From: Agapanthus africanus
Lineage: Eukaryota > Streptophyta > Magnoliopsida > Asparagales > Amaryllidaceae
Direction of reading: 5' to 3'
Assembly: GCA_030015575.1 (NCBI GenBank)
Contig: JASDDO010000019.1
Coordinates: forward strand, 517,920,986 to 517,984,985
Length of the DNA stretch: 64,000 nt
Under the pieces are notes generated by a model. The model did no database searches. It was not told where the DNA came from and saw only the letters and a list, made by a program, of their open reading frames with translations. Each line of letters starts with the position of its first letter. The stretch's first letter is position 1. Positions 47,181-59,654 of the stretch are shown one piece after another. Made by a program: the position numbers and the translations under genes.

Positions 47181-47238
47181 GGTGAGTAGATTTACATCTA
47201 CTGGTGAAGTCGGGTGGATGGCGTATAGCACCCCCGCA
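47181..47238 (+). promoter_or_regulatory. Conserved LTR block with 5' splice donor consensus (G2)
   Basis: GGTGAGTAGAT, short stem GTAGAT/ATCTAC with loop TTAC, then GAAGTCGGGTGGATGGCG and TAGCACCCCCGC. Nearly identical to G1 although the surrounding LTRs barely align. Confidence 0.5.
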
Positions 47239-47836
47239 ACCTTACAAATAGTATTATGATATCTAGTTAGTTTAGTATTTATTCAAGATATTTATATAGT
47301 ATCGCATTTAGTATGTTCTTCAATTTCATTTAGTTTCATGCATAGTTATAGATGATACAGATACAGTGATACGATATGGATATAGTTTGATGGAATTGTA
47401 TGAGGGATCCCGCTAGACTTGAGATGATACAGATATGGTGATATGATGAGATATAATACAAGGATTTATATGTATTGAAAAATGATGAACTTTGTATGCC
47501 GAATAACGGCCAATTTATCCTTTGACTCGTAGAGTTAGGTTATATTCGGTTTTAGGATGTAATACTTGTGTGAGCTATATTCTTTTAAAAACTACGATTC
47601 GTTTGTCTTTTAAATAAAATACTAGGATGTGTGCCAGTTTCTAAAACGGATATCTATTTTAAATCTAGGGTAGCTTCCTTATTTCAAACTTAACGTTCCG
47701 ATCATTTCTAAAGAAAATGGTATAGCTCATAGCAAGTAATTACAATAAGTACGTTTAGATTACTTTACATGTTTGCATTATATTATATACATTATATATT
47801 TCTGCGTTACGCACACTCTGGTAGAACACTGCACAA

Positions 47837-48035
47837 ATACCAATGAGTACTATGCTGCACAAGCACGTGAAAATATGTTACACTACACCTCATTGGTACT
47901 GCTATGTCACTGTAGAACCGTGCTGTTATATAAGTACTATAAATAGGTTGTTACACCGTAGAACACTTGCACAAATACTAATGGTTGCCATGTTGCACAG
48001 ACGCGTATGCTACACTACACATCATTAATAGTACC
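47837..48035 (+). repeat. Two tandem hairpin units in the G2 LTR
   Basis: Unit 1: ACCAATGAG pairs with CTCATTGGT, enclosing a GCACAAGCACGTG-containing loop. Unit 2, about 130 bp on, has the weaker ACTAATG/CATTAATAG pairing. Both are preceded by TAGAACACTTGCACAAAT-like words. The 3' LTR copy is at about 54600-54830. Confidence 0.75.
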
Positions 48036-49070
48036 ATGACACAGTAGAATTGAAATATATAATTATGTGATATAATTACGTAGTCTTCTTTATTCCTATT
48101 GTAATTTACGAATATGACTAATATAAATGTTATATTTTATTCTTTGGATTTTCTGGGTATTTTACTCCTGATGATATATATCGGTGGTATGGGACACTGT
48201 TATATATGTATATATATAATATATCATCAATACAATTTATGCAAGTTTCTTATTCCTCACTTGATATTTTTATATGATGAGTAAACGTCCACCATGAGAT
48301 TTGTGTTTTCTGATTTTGATTTCCGAATTGAGTCGGGGGTTATACGGTTTCGGATTTGTATATTATCCAGACTAAGTCAGTGGGGATACAGTTGGATACA
48401 TGGTGGACCCGGTCGAGACCAACGGGCAGGATAGCCGCATTATAAGCGAGAAGCCTAACGGGGCAACTCGATTCCGGAGATAGAAATGAGTACGGCATAT
48501 ATCCATGGGATACTGACCGTAGATAGAAACGAGCACGGCAGATATCTAAGGGATACTGACTGGGGTTCGATTGGGCACGGCGGATATTCAGGAGATACTG
48601 ATCGTAGCCAGGATGTCAGTTGGCGATCATCTATTGAGGTGGTGTCGACGATATCTGTATTTATGTATCAATTATGGACACGATAGATTTCGGATTTAGA
48701 CGTCGATGCTGGACATCTATGTATATATTGGTATGATCATTATTATGAGGTACACAGTTAGATATTATTAGTGGATTCAACCAGGACTGATCCGAAGGAC
48801 AGTACCTGCATATATTTGTACAGACATTCATATACAAAAAGGAATTCCAACACGAAATATAGATTCATGATTTTGACTTATATGACATAGAGATATTATA
48901 CTTGGGATTGCATGAGAGATAGTATTGCACATATGTATATCATATAGTGTATTGGTATAGATTATGATAGGACTATACTTATGACCAAGGTATCGTCATG
49001 CATTTCGATTTTTACTTTTAGATGTACTTTTATTCACTGAGTTGACAACTCATCCCCGTTGTGCCACAGT

Positions 49071-49079
49071 TTCTTGCAG
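49071..49079 (+). promoter_or_regulatory. Acceptor-like TTCTTGCAG in the G2 LTR
   Basis: Preceded by CCCCGTTGTGCCACAG, as in G1 (23700-23729); 1898 nt after the donor-like site. Confidence 0.4.
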
Positions 49080-49621
49080 GTTTCACCACTTGGATTATCA
49101 GCAGTTTGGACATACATTCTTTTCGGGGATTGATTGGTAAGTGGGTTATTATTGTATCATACTCACTCTTGATTATTCATATATTCTTGTATCTAGTGGA
49201 AACTCCATCAACTTAGAAGTGATATATTATGGACTTAGAACCAAGTCTTAGAGTATATGTGTGGTGATGTCGTACGCTTTGGAGTCGATTTCTGATTTAG
49301 ATTGTTGGTTACTCCATCGTTTGGACATGGAGACTAGTTTCTGTTAGGATGCTAATTTATTATGTTGTATTGGGTTTTACAAAAATTTAAAGGAGGCGAC
49401 GTCAAGTTTCAAAACATCATAGATGCTTTTCAACATACTTAGTTAAATTCAAATGTCATTTTTAAAACTGGTTTCATCGGATGACTATTTTAAAAACCAC
49501 CTCCAATAATTTCAAAAAGAATTTATATTCCGGGTTTCGGCTTACTTGGCTCTCGTCGATGTCTTTAGATATCACGTGATTTAAGTGTCGGTCACGTGCC
49601 ACATTTGGGTCGTGACAAAGT

Positions 49622-49632
49622 TTGTATCAGAG
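49622..49632 (+). other. PBS of G2 (tRNA-iMet, one mismatch)
   Basis: TTGTATCAGAG, same offset from the LTR end as in G1 (TGGTATCAGAG). Confidence 0.85.
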
Positions 49633-52177
49633 TGTTTGGTTTAACCTTTGTTCGAGTTTAGGTTGACTATATGGAGTCTGGGAATACATTTTGTTACCTG
49701 GACTTAACCTTATAGGACGTAGACTTGACTTTGGGGGTCTTATACCCGAACTTTCGTTATATGGGATGGCCTTTGTTGATGGAGTAGGTACTAAGCAGAG
49801 TGACGTACCATACATATATTCCACGACATATTTACGATATGATACTCCATCTAAGTTACCTTTGGATTTATATCTTGAGATCTTCCTTCTATTCCTTCCG
49901 TTGACCTATCTTCGTCAGTGTATGATTGATTGTTTCGATCACTATGTTTATGGGAGCCGAGAGGGCTGGTGTTAGAGATACGGTCAGAGCAGACATGTCT
50001 AGGACAAGGACTGACCGGGGTGACTTTTCGATGATATAGATACACGTCGTTTATTTATATTTGATCGAGTTCTAATAGTGAAGCGAGTTTCTTCGGGATC
50101 CGCACCGGATGGTAGGATTATTGCTAGAGATCAGCCGAACTTGAGGCATGATGTTTCCCCTCCCCGAAGATTATGGCGTTGTGTACTGTTCAGACAACGG
50201 TACCAATCTTTGCTAAGATTATCGAGACGTTACTCTCAGAATTCATGAAATTAAAGATTGACGATGTTACCCGTATAGATAGATCAGCATGATTCATAGC
50301 CGTGGAGATGTGGAATGGTTAGGACTTTTAAATCCATAGTGGCGCTCCGATAGGAGATAGGAAAAATGTGATTGCTTCTTCCTATAAATCTTACTCAGAC
50401 CAGATGCAAGTCGTTCAAGAAGGAGATCATGCAGTAAGTTTTCTTCTGACGAATTGGGACGAGTCTTCGAAGGTAAGAGTAATTAGATTCTTCTACAGGG
50501 TATCAGATATAACTGATTCGTGTTTCCAAGTTTGTAAGACTCTGCATTTGGTCACAACCAAGGATGACTTGCAATTCGCATGACTATGCAGATATGCTCC
50601 TTAAGTGATTGATATAAGGGATTTAAGGAACAGGAAAATGGTGCGAAGTTTTAGTGGACAATTATTCTTCACAGTTGATATCAAAGACTTGATGACGCAG
50701 ACGACTACACTTTCAGGAGGAAATAAAAAGGGAATGACAGTGGTTATCAAAGGAAAAGTGGATTCACTAATGAGTACTAGTTCCGGGCAGGTTGGATAAA
50801 TGATTTTAGTAGAAGACTTGATGGATTCTTTTCCAGGGGTTTATAATAAATAAGATTGGACTAGGATTAGTTGTTAGCACACAAGCAGAGGACAGAAATT
50901 TCCGTTATCAAACATGTTACGTTACAAAGGACTGGACTACTGGTCAAGAAGGTGTGATGGGATGTATCCGCAATAAGACGAATGGTGTTGTTGTTTCTCA
51001 CTATACGATCGCATCAAGAAGCCATGATATTAGAGGTCTGCAAGAAGAACAAGAATTCAGAGACAGAAGTCGTTAGAACGTGGCAGACGACAAGTAGTAA
51101 TTCTTACTATGCCAATTCTGGTGGTATAAACACCTTCCGACATTGAAGAGAATATACTTCGATGTCCTTAAAGATCGGTTTATGTTTTTATAATCTAAAA
51201 CATTCATTTTCAAACGTTGGAGAAAGGACAACTCGATGTCCATGATTTTGATATATGTATTTTAAGGATTTGAGGATCAATTTATGTTTTGTGCACACCA
51301 GGTGCACTTGATGAGATTTTTATTTACAGTAATTTCACTTTGACTTATGCTTTGTGCACACCGGGTGTACTTGTTAAGATTTTAGTACGAGATGACTGCG
51401 CTCGATTAGAGTGTTGTGTACACCGGATGCACTACACTGAATTTCCGTGCACATCAGATGCACATGGTTAAGAATTTATATATATATTCTAGGTATACTT
51501 GGTTTGATTTCGTGCACACTAGTTGGCCGTTTTCGATTTTGTGCACTCTGATGCATTTGATTTTAGTTTTGTGCATCCCGATGCACTTGAGATTTAAATT
51601 GTGCACCCTGATGTACTTGGATTTGATTTTGTGCACCTCGATGCACTTGGTATTATTTTATATATTTTTATTCCATGCACAGTGGATATCGTTTCGTGCA
51701 CGCCTGTTGCACTTAGCGCTGTTTTGTTTTCGTGCACACCGTGAAGTGTGGTTTGAGACTTACATGCAAACCCATAATGGTTGATTTTGTTTTAATAATT
51801 TGCACTGGATAGGATATGTGATAGATTTGATTTTCGCTTTGTCGGGTGCACTGATATTGCACTACGATCATGCCATTGATTATGTGTACTTAGGATGCAC
51901 AACGGTTTTCGTATTTGGCACAATTTTTGTCATAACTGGAGTAATTCTCATAGCAACCGCCAGAGTTACAGTTATGAAAGATTATCTTTTGAGTTTTCAC
52001 ACACACTGTTGCGTTGTGATGTATTTTTAGCTCATATGGGACTTTGGAGTCTTGTTATATCGAGCAAATTTTATGTTTTAAAATTTGACCCCGGAAAATT
52101 GTTTTGAAATAAGTCGATTGGATTAAGAAATGTTTACGAAAGAGGTTTAAGTTAAATTCGGGGACCGAATTTTATTA
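49633..52177 (+). other. G2 internal region (non-coding relic)
   Basis: No gag or pol domain recognised. Frames at 50368-50583 and 50605-50799 have a fairly protein-like composition (KSYSDQMQVVQEGDHAVSFLL; SGQLFFTVDIKDLM) and could be decayed gag/protease-position sequence, but I see no diagnostic motif. The GTGCAC minisatellite occupies 51285-51760. The rest is unremarkable. Confidence 0.5.
51285..51760 (+). repeat. GTGCAC minisatellite with ~31 bp periodicity (G2)
   Basis: Twelve or so units with the core GTGCAC-N7-TGCACTT; starts at about 51290, 51352, 51414, 51448, 51511, 51540, 51571, 51599, 51630, 51674, 51695, 51731. Most gaps are near 31 or 62. Each core can form a 5-6 bp hairpin. 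It sits near the PPT, and frames across it (51289-51784) are repeat-derived. Confidence 0.9.
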
Positions 52178-52189
52178 AGGGGGAGAGAC
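52178..52189 (+). other. Polypurine tract of G2
   Basis: AAGGGGGAGAGAC immediately before the 3' LTR. Confidence 0.9.
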
Positions 52190-55100
52190 TATAACATTTT
52201 GGAAAATTAAGATGATTTAATTATAAATCTTTATTATAAAATAATGAAATTGATATTTTTACGGAAGTGATATCGCTTCTGAAATTTAGTATCGGAATCA
52301 TATCTGAAAAATGTAATTATTTTGATAAATGTAAATAAAAAGTGTGATATCATTTAAAAATGATATATTTCATTGTTTTAACATGATATTGGATTTTTTT
52401 TCCATTAGGCTAACGACCTTTAAGTGATAGACCAACTATTATATATTTTTTATTTCTTATCAACTAAATTATGTCATGAAAGGTTTTCTTTCATTTTGAA
52501 ATTCTATAATGGTAGAGTTTATGATAACCTAAGTTTAAACCCTCAACCTCAACATACCCTCACCCTTTCACACATCTCTCCACCTCCTCCTTCTTCATTT
52601 TACACCTCCTTCTTCCAATCTAACACCTCCTCCTTGCATGAATCCCTCATGCTTCATCAAGTAACATAACCTCCTTCCTCTCATGCCACCTGCACCTCTC
52701 ATCACACACCACATGCTTTCTCTACATATCTTCTCACTTCATTTACACATAACACTTAAAGAATTCAGTAGTAATTCCAACTGAAACCATACCCTCTTCA
52801 GCTCAAAACCAATAAAAATTCTAAGTGTTCATACCAAAAGAGTGAGAGTAAGGAGTTTTTTCATCAAATTGTGCACACCATCATATTAGAAGCCATTACA
52901 ACTCTAGATGCTTCCACAAGCACGTCTTGAGCAGGATTTTCTTATACACAATCTCCATAGGTATAATTCCTTTCATCCTTAGAAGTTTAGTAAAGGTTTA
53001 AATCTTTTTTCTGTGCAATGTTATAAAAACTGTATATTTGTGATCATTAGCCTACAGATATTGAATCCGCTTTAGTGTAGATGTAAATTAGAAAACCCAA
53101 CAGTGCCATAATCATATAGACTAGACCTAGAATAACCCATAGGAAGACGAACCCATCCCCTCGGATTTTGGCCGGCGACATCAAGGCAAAATCCGAGCTC
53201 GCCGGTTTTGAGGGAGAGTTGGGTGTTGTACTTTTTAGGGTATCTCTCTGTAGGTGTTTTGGGTATGTTTGGTATTGTTTAAAAAGGTTAAATGTTCAGT
53301 AGGTTAAATCTGTAATCTAATGTCAGATTGGGGTAAAATTCTATATACGATACGTAGCATGTTTAGTGGTGCAGTATCTTAAACTAGGATTTTTGTGATA
53401 ATTTAACTAAAGAAAGTGAATCTGGAACTAATAGGTATAATCACTAGAAAAACTAGCAAGACCAAAAGTATAATGAGGCAATTAGAAGCCCTCACTTAAA
53501 ACCTGAGTCCCAAACTCCATACAAGATCCGGCGAGGCACTCTTGAAATCCGGCGACGCCGGCCCCCTGTGGGAATTTTGGTGTTGATTCTTCTTCTGTAG
53601 CTTTGTGTTGGTATTTTACAAGTATCTGTATTGTTTGTGTTGTCTAATTATTTACACAGTAAAATCTGGGAACGTTTTAAAAATGGTTTTATGAAATTTC
53701 AGATGTGTACGATACGGAGTTTTCGTATTTTGATGTTGCAGCTGAACCGTTGATGTTTATACGTTAAATACTGAGTTTTTTTTATCGTTTTTGGGTTAAG
53801 TATGCAGTAGGTTCTAACCTACGGAGCTTGTTTATTTGGTTTTCGATATGATATTTACATCAATGCGATTTAAATACGAATATAGGTATGATTCGAGGAT
53901 TCTGAGACGGAGTGGGCGATATAGCAGCGTGGATTCAGCGAGGTTCTAAGTTGGTGAGTAGATTTATATCTACTGGGGAAGTCGGGTGGATGGCGTATAG
54001 CACCCCCGCAACCTTACAAATAGTATTATGATATCTAGTTAGTTTAGTATTTATTCAAGATATTTATATAGTATCGCATCTAGTATATTCTTCAATTTCA
54101 TATAGTTTCATGCATAGTTATAGATGATACAGATACAGTGATACGATATGGATATGGTTTGATGGAATTGTACGAGGGATCATGCTAGACTTGAGATGAT
54201 ACAGATAAAGTGATATGATGAGATATAATACAAGGATTTATATGTATTGGAAAATGATGAACTTTGTATGCCGAATAACGGCCAATTTACCCTTTTGACT
54301 CGTAGAGTTGGGTTATATTCGGTTTTAGGATGTAATACTTGTGTGAGCTATATTCTTTTAAAAACTACGATTCGTTTGTCTTTTAAATAAAATACTAGGA
54401 TGTGTGCCAGTTTCTAAAACGAATATCTATTTTAAATCTAGGGCAGCTTCCTTATTTCAAACTTAACGTTTCGATCATTTCTAAAGAAAATGGTATAGCT
54501 CATAGCAAGTAATTACAATAAGTACGTTTAGATTACTTTACATGTTTGCATTATATTATCTACATTATATATTTCTGCGTTACGCACACTCTGGTAGAAC
54601 ACTGCACAAATACCAATGAGTATTATGTTGCACAAGCACGTGATAATATGTTACACTACACCTCATTGGTACTACCATGTCACTGTAGAACCGTGTTGTT
54701 ATATATGTATTAAAATAAATAGGTTGTTACACCATAGAACACTTGCACAAATACTAATGGTTACCATATTGCACGAGCACAGATGCGTATGCTACACTAC
54801 ATATCATTAGTAATACCATGACACAGTAGAATTGAAATCTATAATTATGTGGTATAATTACGTAGTCTTCTTTATTCCTGTTGTAAATTACGAATATTAC
54901 TAATATAAATGTTGTATTTGATTCTTTGGATTTTCTGGGTATTTTACTCCTGATGATATATATCGGTGGTATGGGACACTGTTATATATGTATATATATA
55001 ATATATCATCAATACAATCTATGCAAGTTTCTTATTCCTCACTTGATATTTTTATATGATGAGTAAACGTCCACCATGAGATTTGTGTTTTCTGATTTTG

Positions 55101-55352
55101 ATATCCGAACCGAGTCGGGGGTTATACGGTTTCAGATTTGTATACTATCCAGACTGAGTCGGCGGGGATACAGTTGGATACATGGTGGACCCGGTCGAGA
55201 CCGAGGGGCAGGATAGCCGCATTATAGGCGGGGAGCCTAACGAGGCAACTCGATTCCGGAAATAGAAATGAGCACGACAGATATCCATTGGATACTGACC
55301 GGAGATGGAAACGAGCACGGAAGATATCCAAGGGATACTGATCGAGGTTCGA
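52190..55352 (+). repeat. 3' LTR of G2, left part
   Basis: Colinear with 45413-48570. Begins TATAACATTTTGG: the terminal TG has mutated to TA. Interrupted by Copia B after ttcga (55348-55352). Confidence 0.94.
53950..54008 (+). promoter_or_regulatory. Conserved LTR block with donor-like GGTGAGT (G2 3' LTR)
   Basis: Same block as 47181-47238; the stem GTAGAT/ATCTAC is retained with loop TTAT. Confidence 0.5.
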
Positions 55353-57565
55353 TGTTAGTTATATGTATTCCCTAGAGGCCATTACTGTGCATATGATGTA
55401 TATTGTAGTGGATGCTAGGACGTATATAGGGAGGACTTTCTTGCTCGACATGATAGTATGCTATCTGGTTGCTCTTTACCTTAACGTGTACACTGATTGT
55501 CTCTCTGTTACATGTTGGTAAAGACCTTAGGATGTGTACTTGACTACCTGGACTATGATGCAGATCATACTAGTGGGGACAGATAGTCCATAAGTACATC
55601 CTTCAAAGTCCCTAGTCGTGGGTGTATCGAGACGGGGCATCGATATACCAGAGTAGATTAGCGTATACCTTCTCGACCCATACAGATGGGCGATGGATGA
55701 TCCCATATCCATTGGTGTTTGACATCAGGGATGATATACGGGTGCTCAGTGTAGAATGGGTACACTGGACGGACTCGCCGAGAACTCCTAGATGGTATTA
55801 TACCTTACGTCAGATGGCAGTTCTCTGGTGACACTGGTACAGAGTAGTCTGTTGACCCGAGATCGTCATAGAGTCTTGTGTGGTTCCCACTGTGCTTTGA
55901 TTTCCATCTTACCACGTCCAAGAGGGCGTGCAAAACGGTGGTTTTTTGGTACAGTCCCGAATCACATGGAGGCAATGAGGGATAGGAGGGGATTCGTCTC
56001 TCCCGGTATAGGGAGTTGATATTGCGCTGTGTTCGATTGGCTATAACCGGAAATCCCTGTCCAGGGTTGCTGAGATTTACTGGTAAGTGTTACCTGTAGT
56101 TTCTCGAACTGTTATAGACCTCATATCGACACGACTTATCGAGCTATTGGGGTCTGACGTTTACCACCCCTAGGCGAGATATGCGACATATCAGACGATC
56201 AGACCGGACTGTACGGTAGTGTTACTGGTTGGATTCACTGGAGTGTGAGCGGGCTTGCTCGTCGATCTTCTGATCGCTCAATACCCGGGTGGCCGTTACG
56301 TTTAGCAGACCGCTTGCGGCTTGCGGGTGTTTGATATGATCATCACCTGCTGCCGGCGTATTGACGAGTCTTTAGAGTCCTACACAGAGGTTTCCTGGCT
56401 CAAGCGAAACGAAATAGGAGCGCATATGAGATATGTGCAGGACCGAGAATAATGCGTGTATGTGATACCGTATTTCATTCTCGCGATGAATGTATCGATT
56501 GGTTGTATACGATATAACCTAGTTATCGAATCAAGGGTTGATTCGATAAGCCGATACATTGGATATTAGTCGGTTGTATGCGATATGACCGGATCGTTGA
56601 ATCAAGTGTTGATTTAATGATTTAATGTATAATTATATATATGATATATTACTTTGCATTAACTAGTATCGGTTCACTTTACAAAGGATTTTCTCACTTG
56701 GTTGTACAAGTTGTATATGTGATATACTTTTTATGCAAATGATTGTATCATGTTTGATGATACATGTTAACTTGGTTAAGTGTAAAGATTAAACCATGGT
56801 TAAGTTAATGATTAGGGTTTTGATTATCTTATTTATTTATTTATTTATTTGTTTTGGAAAAGATAAAGAAAGAATGGTGGCTTTGTTTGTTTGTTTGTTG
56901 AAGATTCATGAACCTTTGACTTAGTCACCATTCTTGTCTTCATTCTTAACCCTAACCATTTAAGCAAACCATGGTCTATTCTCTACACTTAACTAGGGTT
57001 AAGTTATGATAAGTATTGATATCATTTATCCTTTTTTAACATGAAACTTATCATATCATTATCTTCTTCTTCTTCATCTTCAACATTGAAGAAAGCTTTC
57101 TACCAACAATTGTGGAATGTGAAAATGAGTGAGAAATCCAATTCTAAAGTGAACCCACTTCCTATTTCTTCATCCTCTACCTCTTGCCAAGTAGTACAGT
57201 GTGTTTCCTTCAAAAGTTTTCTTGACTTGGTGAAGTTGGAGCTTGATCTAGCGATGCCTCGACGTAGATCATCTTCGGCATCGTCGTCGATGACCTAGCC
57301 CGCTTCTTCTCCGATGAAGCCGATGCTAGAGCCCGGGATTGCATTTGGACAGCGGAGAGGACTTCATCACGGAGCCGTGGAGGTGGAGGACCGGATCTAC
57401 AAAGGTTGTATTTCCGTATTCTAATAGTTAAGTGTTAACTAGTTTGCTTTGTCGCCTAAAAATCTAGCCAACGATCTCGTCTAGGGTTTCTCGGCACCGT
57501 TAAATTTTGAAATTGGCATGGTTGATGCCATGTGAGACCTCACTAGTGTGCCTAGGAACCCTACA
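55353..57565 (+). repeat. 5' LTR of Copia B
   Basis: TGTTAGTTATATGTATTCCC ... GGAACCCTACA. Features: GATATG/CATATC (about 56180), perfect TTATCGAATCAA inverted repeat (56523-56549), GTATAT-gtg-ATATAC (56713-56727), 219 bp imperfect foldback (56775-56993), (TTTA)n (56828-56848), CT-rich tract (57055-57080), CGATGCC/GGCATCG stem (about 57251-57282), GGCAT/ATGCC stem near the end. The 85-codon frame 57041-57298 is also in the 3' LTR; not called. Confidence 0.97.
56775..56993. repeat. 219 bp imperfect foldback in the B LTR
   Basis: Outer arms 56775-56801 and 56967-56993 pair at 23 of 27 positions (both contain AACCATGG or its complement); next AATGATTAGGGTT pairs with AACCCTAACCATT, then AAGAATGGTGGCT with AGTCACCATTCTT, one mismatch each. 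Also at 62677-62895 and, reversed, about 5793-6011. Confidence 0.85.
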
Positions 57566-57566
57566 G

Positions 57567-57578
57567 TGGTATCAGAGC
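57567..57578 (+). other. PBS of Copia B (tRNA-iMet)
   Basis: TGGTATCAGAGC, one base after the LTR end CCTACA. Confidence 0.97.
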
Positions 57579-58880
57579 CTAGCTAGAGCCTTAGGCGAAG
57601 TCTAGACGGAGTTTGAAGTCCGATCGAACCAAAACCCTAACCCGAAAACGGCTCTCTGTACATTTTTTAAAAAATGGGTTTTTTCCAAATTAAAAATATG
57701 CAGAAAACTCAGCAGGGAATTCTAAGAATTACGGCGCAAAATTGAACCCATGAACAGTGCAACCTGCGGCGGAACTGCGGCATAAGCCTGCCTTAGGCGG
57801 CGGTTCCGCGGCAGATTGATGACGTCATTCCTATCAATTTGCACAGTAATTCCTAATCAACAGTGCTGAGTTCTCTGGGTATTTTTAAATTTTTATTCAA
57901 GAGTTGAATTTTCTGGGGTTGTTTTGGGGATTCGGTGTTTCGATCGGTGTATCAGATTTTGTCTTTGTAGCTTTCCGGATAATTTTTTGAATATGTTAAA
58001 AAGTTCGACCGGATATAAATACCCAGTTTTTCCCCTGTCGGGAAATTTCCAAGTGTTGGATTTTTCCGTAGTTTAACGACGTTCTAAGTAGTGCAAGTAA
58101 CGCGATGGACCCTCTAGAAGACAACAAACCTTAACTCGATTATGTGACCGTCTTGAACTGCCCTTTGAACCTTCGGGTTTGGGGCAGTACGGCGTGCCAC
58201 ATGTGAGGCGTTGGCTTGACCCTTCTACGGCTGGACCGTTGGTACTGAGGCACGAACTGAATGTTGTTAGACTTATTTCATGTGTTGAGCTGTATCGGGA
58301 AAACATGGGTATTCGACTGTTCGATCGGAAAGTTTAACATTTTCTGTTTATCTGGAATGTGATAAAATAATTGGAATTCACAAACAGTTATGAGATAACT
58401 GAATGAATGTTATAAATCTAGCGGTTTAGTTTCACTTGATATTGAAAAGAGTTTTCGATAATGAGACTAAAATGCGGAGTTTATAACTGTTAGGCATGTG
58501 TTGTCTAAGTATTTCATTTCATTAGGCATGTGATGTCTAAAGAGGCTGCGAATTCCAACTGTTGTAGTTTTACACTTTCTTTTCTGTGACCGTAAGTGTA
58601 ATATGTGATATCGCCGGTTTCGTTGCTATATGTCAACGACAATTGGGATGCGCATATTTACTTACGTTGATGACATGTGATGTTATGTGTTGCTGGATAT
58701 GTTATATTGGATTGTCGTGTTTGAATAGCCGGGGTTTTTTATGTGAGATGAGTGTTTTTCCTTTTCATTCATGTAAAAACTTGTATGTAATATTCTTTTA
58801 TTTGGGGCACTTCCAGGTAGCGGAAGATGTCACCTTTTGTATATTATTTACTTTTCCGCATTAGGATAGACCCAAGGAGG

Positions 58881-58981
58881 GGAGCACAAGTAACCGGGTT
58901 CTGGGGTCCAGTGGGAGACCAACTCGAGGAGTCGATTCCGGGTCTCCTAACCCTAGAATTGGCAGGGTTGCTTGCCGCTCT
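58881..58981 (+). other. Large hairpin of the B leader
   Basis: Outer GAGC/GCTC; AAGTAACC with GGTTGCTT (one G-U); GTTCTGGGG with CCCTAGAAT; inner GGAGACC with GGTCTCC. Corresponds to 43947-44049 and 3526-3626; the arms differ in sequence but still pair. Confidence 0.82.
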
Positions 58982-59413
58982 CGTAGGGGTCTAGGGGTGT
59001 GGGATTGGCTATTCATCACGACCGTGGAATCCGTGTTTTATACTGGCTCGTATTGAAAACACGGACGTCCTAGTATATCCAATGTTTCATATGTTTCTTC
59101 TGCTGCGATATCTGTGATGTAATCATGTGATATTCTGTGATAGATACAGTATATAGTATATATGATATATTATATAGGCGTTACTTATGTTTTACACCCG
59201 CGCTAGCCCTGCCCCGCTCTGCCGTTAGTTACCTAACCTAACGGTGTACGAGTGGACATCGAGGCGAATGCGGATGGCATAAGTGTACGTCGTATTTATC
59301 TGTGATGTTTAGGTACTTAAATGATGGGACTTAATTAATGAGATTAATGAAATAAAAAGAAACCTAAGATGTTGTAGAATCGAATTTCAAAAATAAAACA
59401 GGTAGCTACAGTT

Positions 59414-59654
59414 CTTGCTTTGCACAGCGGTATATATGATATATCCTGCACCTTATTCGATGAGGAAAGGACCGAGATCCCTTCACCGGGAGTGACTCCT
59501 TTAGCAATAACTGGAAGATGCTACACACTCGGTTTGTCTTTTGATTGCTTTTAAGAGTTTTTGCTTTGCACAGTGATATATATGATATATCCCGCACCTC
59601 ATTCGACGAGGAAAGGACCGACGATCTCTTCACCGGGAGTGACTCCTTTAGCAA
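59414..59654 (+). repeat. Duplicated ~95 bp unit in the B leader
   Basis: Units 59414-59507 and 59560-59654, from TGCTTTGCACAG to GAGTGACTCCTTTAGCAA, 53 bp apart. Each has an AT palindrome (in unit 2 the perfect GATATAT-atg-ATATATC, 59575-59591), a CCTC/GAGG stem with a TTCG-type loop, and TCAC/GTGA around CGGGA. The duplication is shared by A, B and D, so it predates them. Confidence 0.88.

Larger units (their letters stand above)
45413..49617 (+). repeat. 5' LTR of G2
   Basis: TGTAACATTTTGG ... GGGTCGTGACA. Sections: AT-rich start, CT-rich tract (45760-45960), two GC patches (CCGGCGA/TCGCCGG about 46396-46430; CCGGCGACGCCGG 46773-46785), conserved donor-like block (47181-47238), two tandem hairpins (47837-48035), B-equivalent empty site ttcga (48566-48570), acceptor-like site (49071-49079). 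The region 48480-48620 has three GGATACTGA-type repeats of about 50 bp. No gene. Confidence 0.94.

Noticed and set aside
51416..51784. 122-codon frame with repeated HTMHL-type words
   Set aside because: Translation of the GTGCAC minisatellite; other frames are equally open there.
57041..57298. 85-codon frame (Ser-rich, with MPRRRSSSASSS) present in both B LTRs
   Set aside because: It lies in LTR sequence, arises from a CT-rich tract, and its conservation follows from the recent LTR duplication; the A copy does not keep it clearly.
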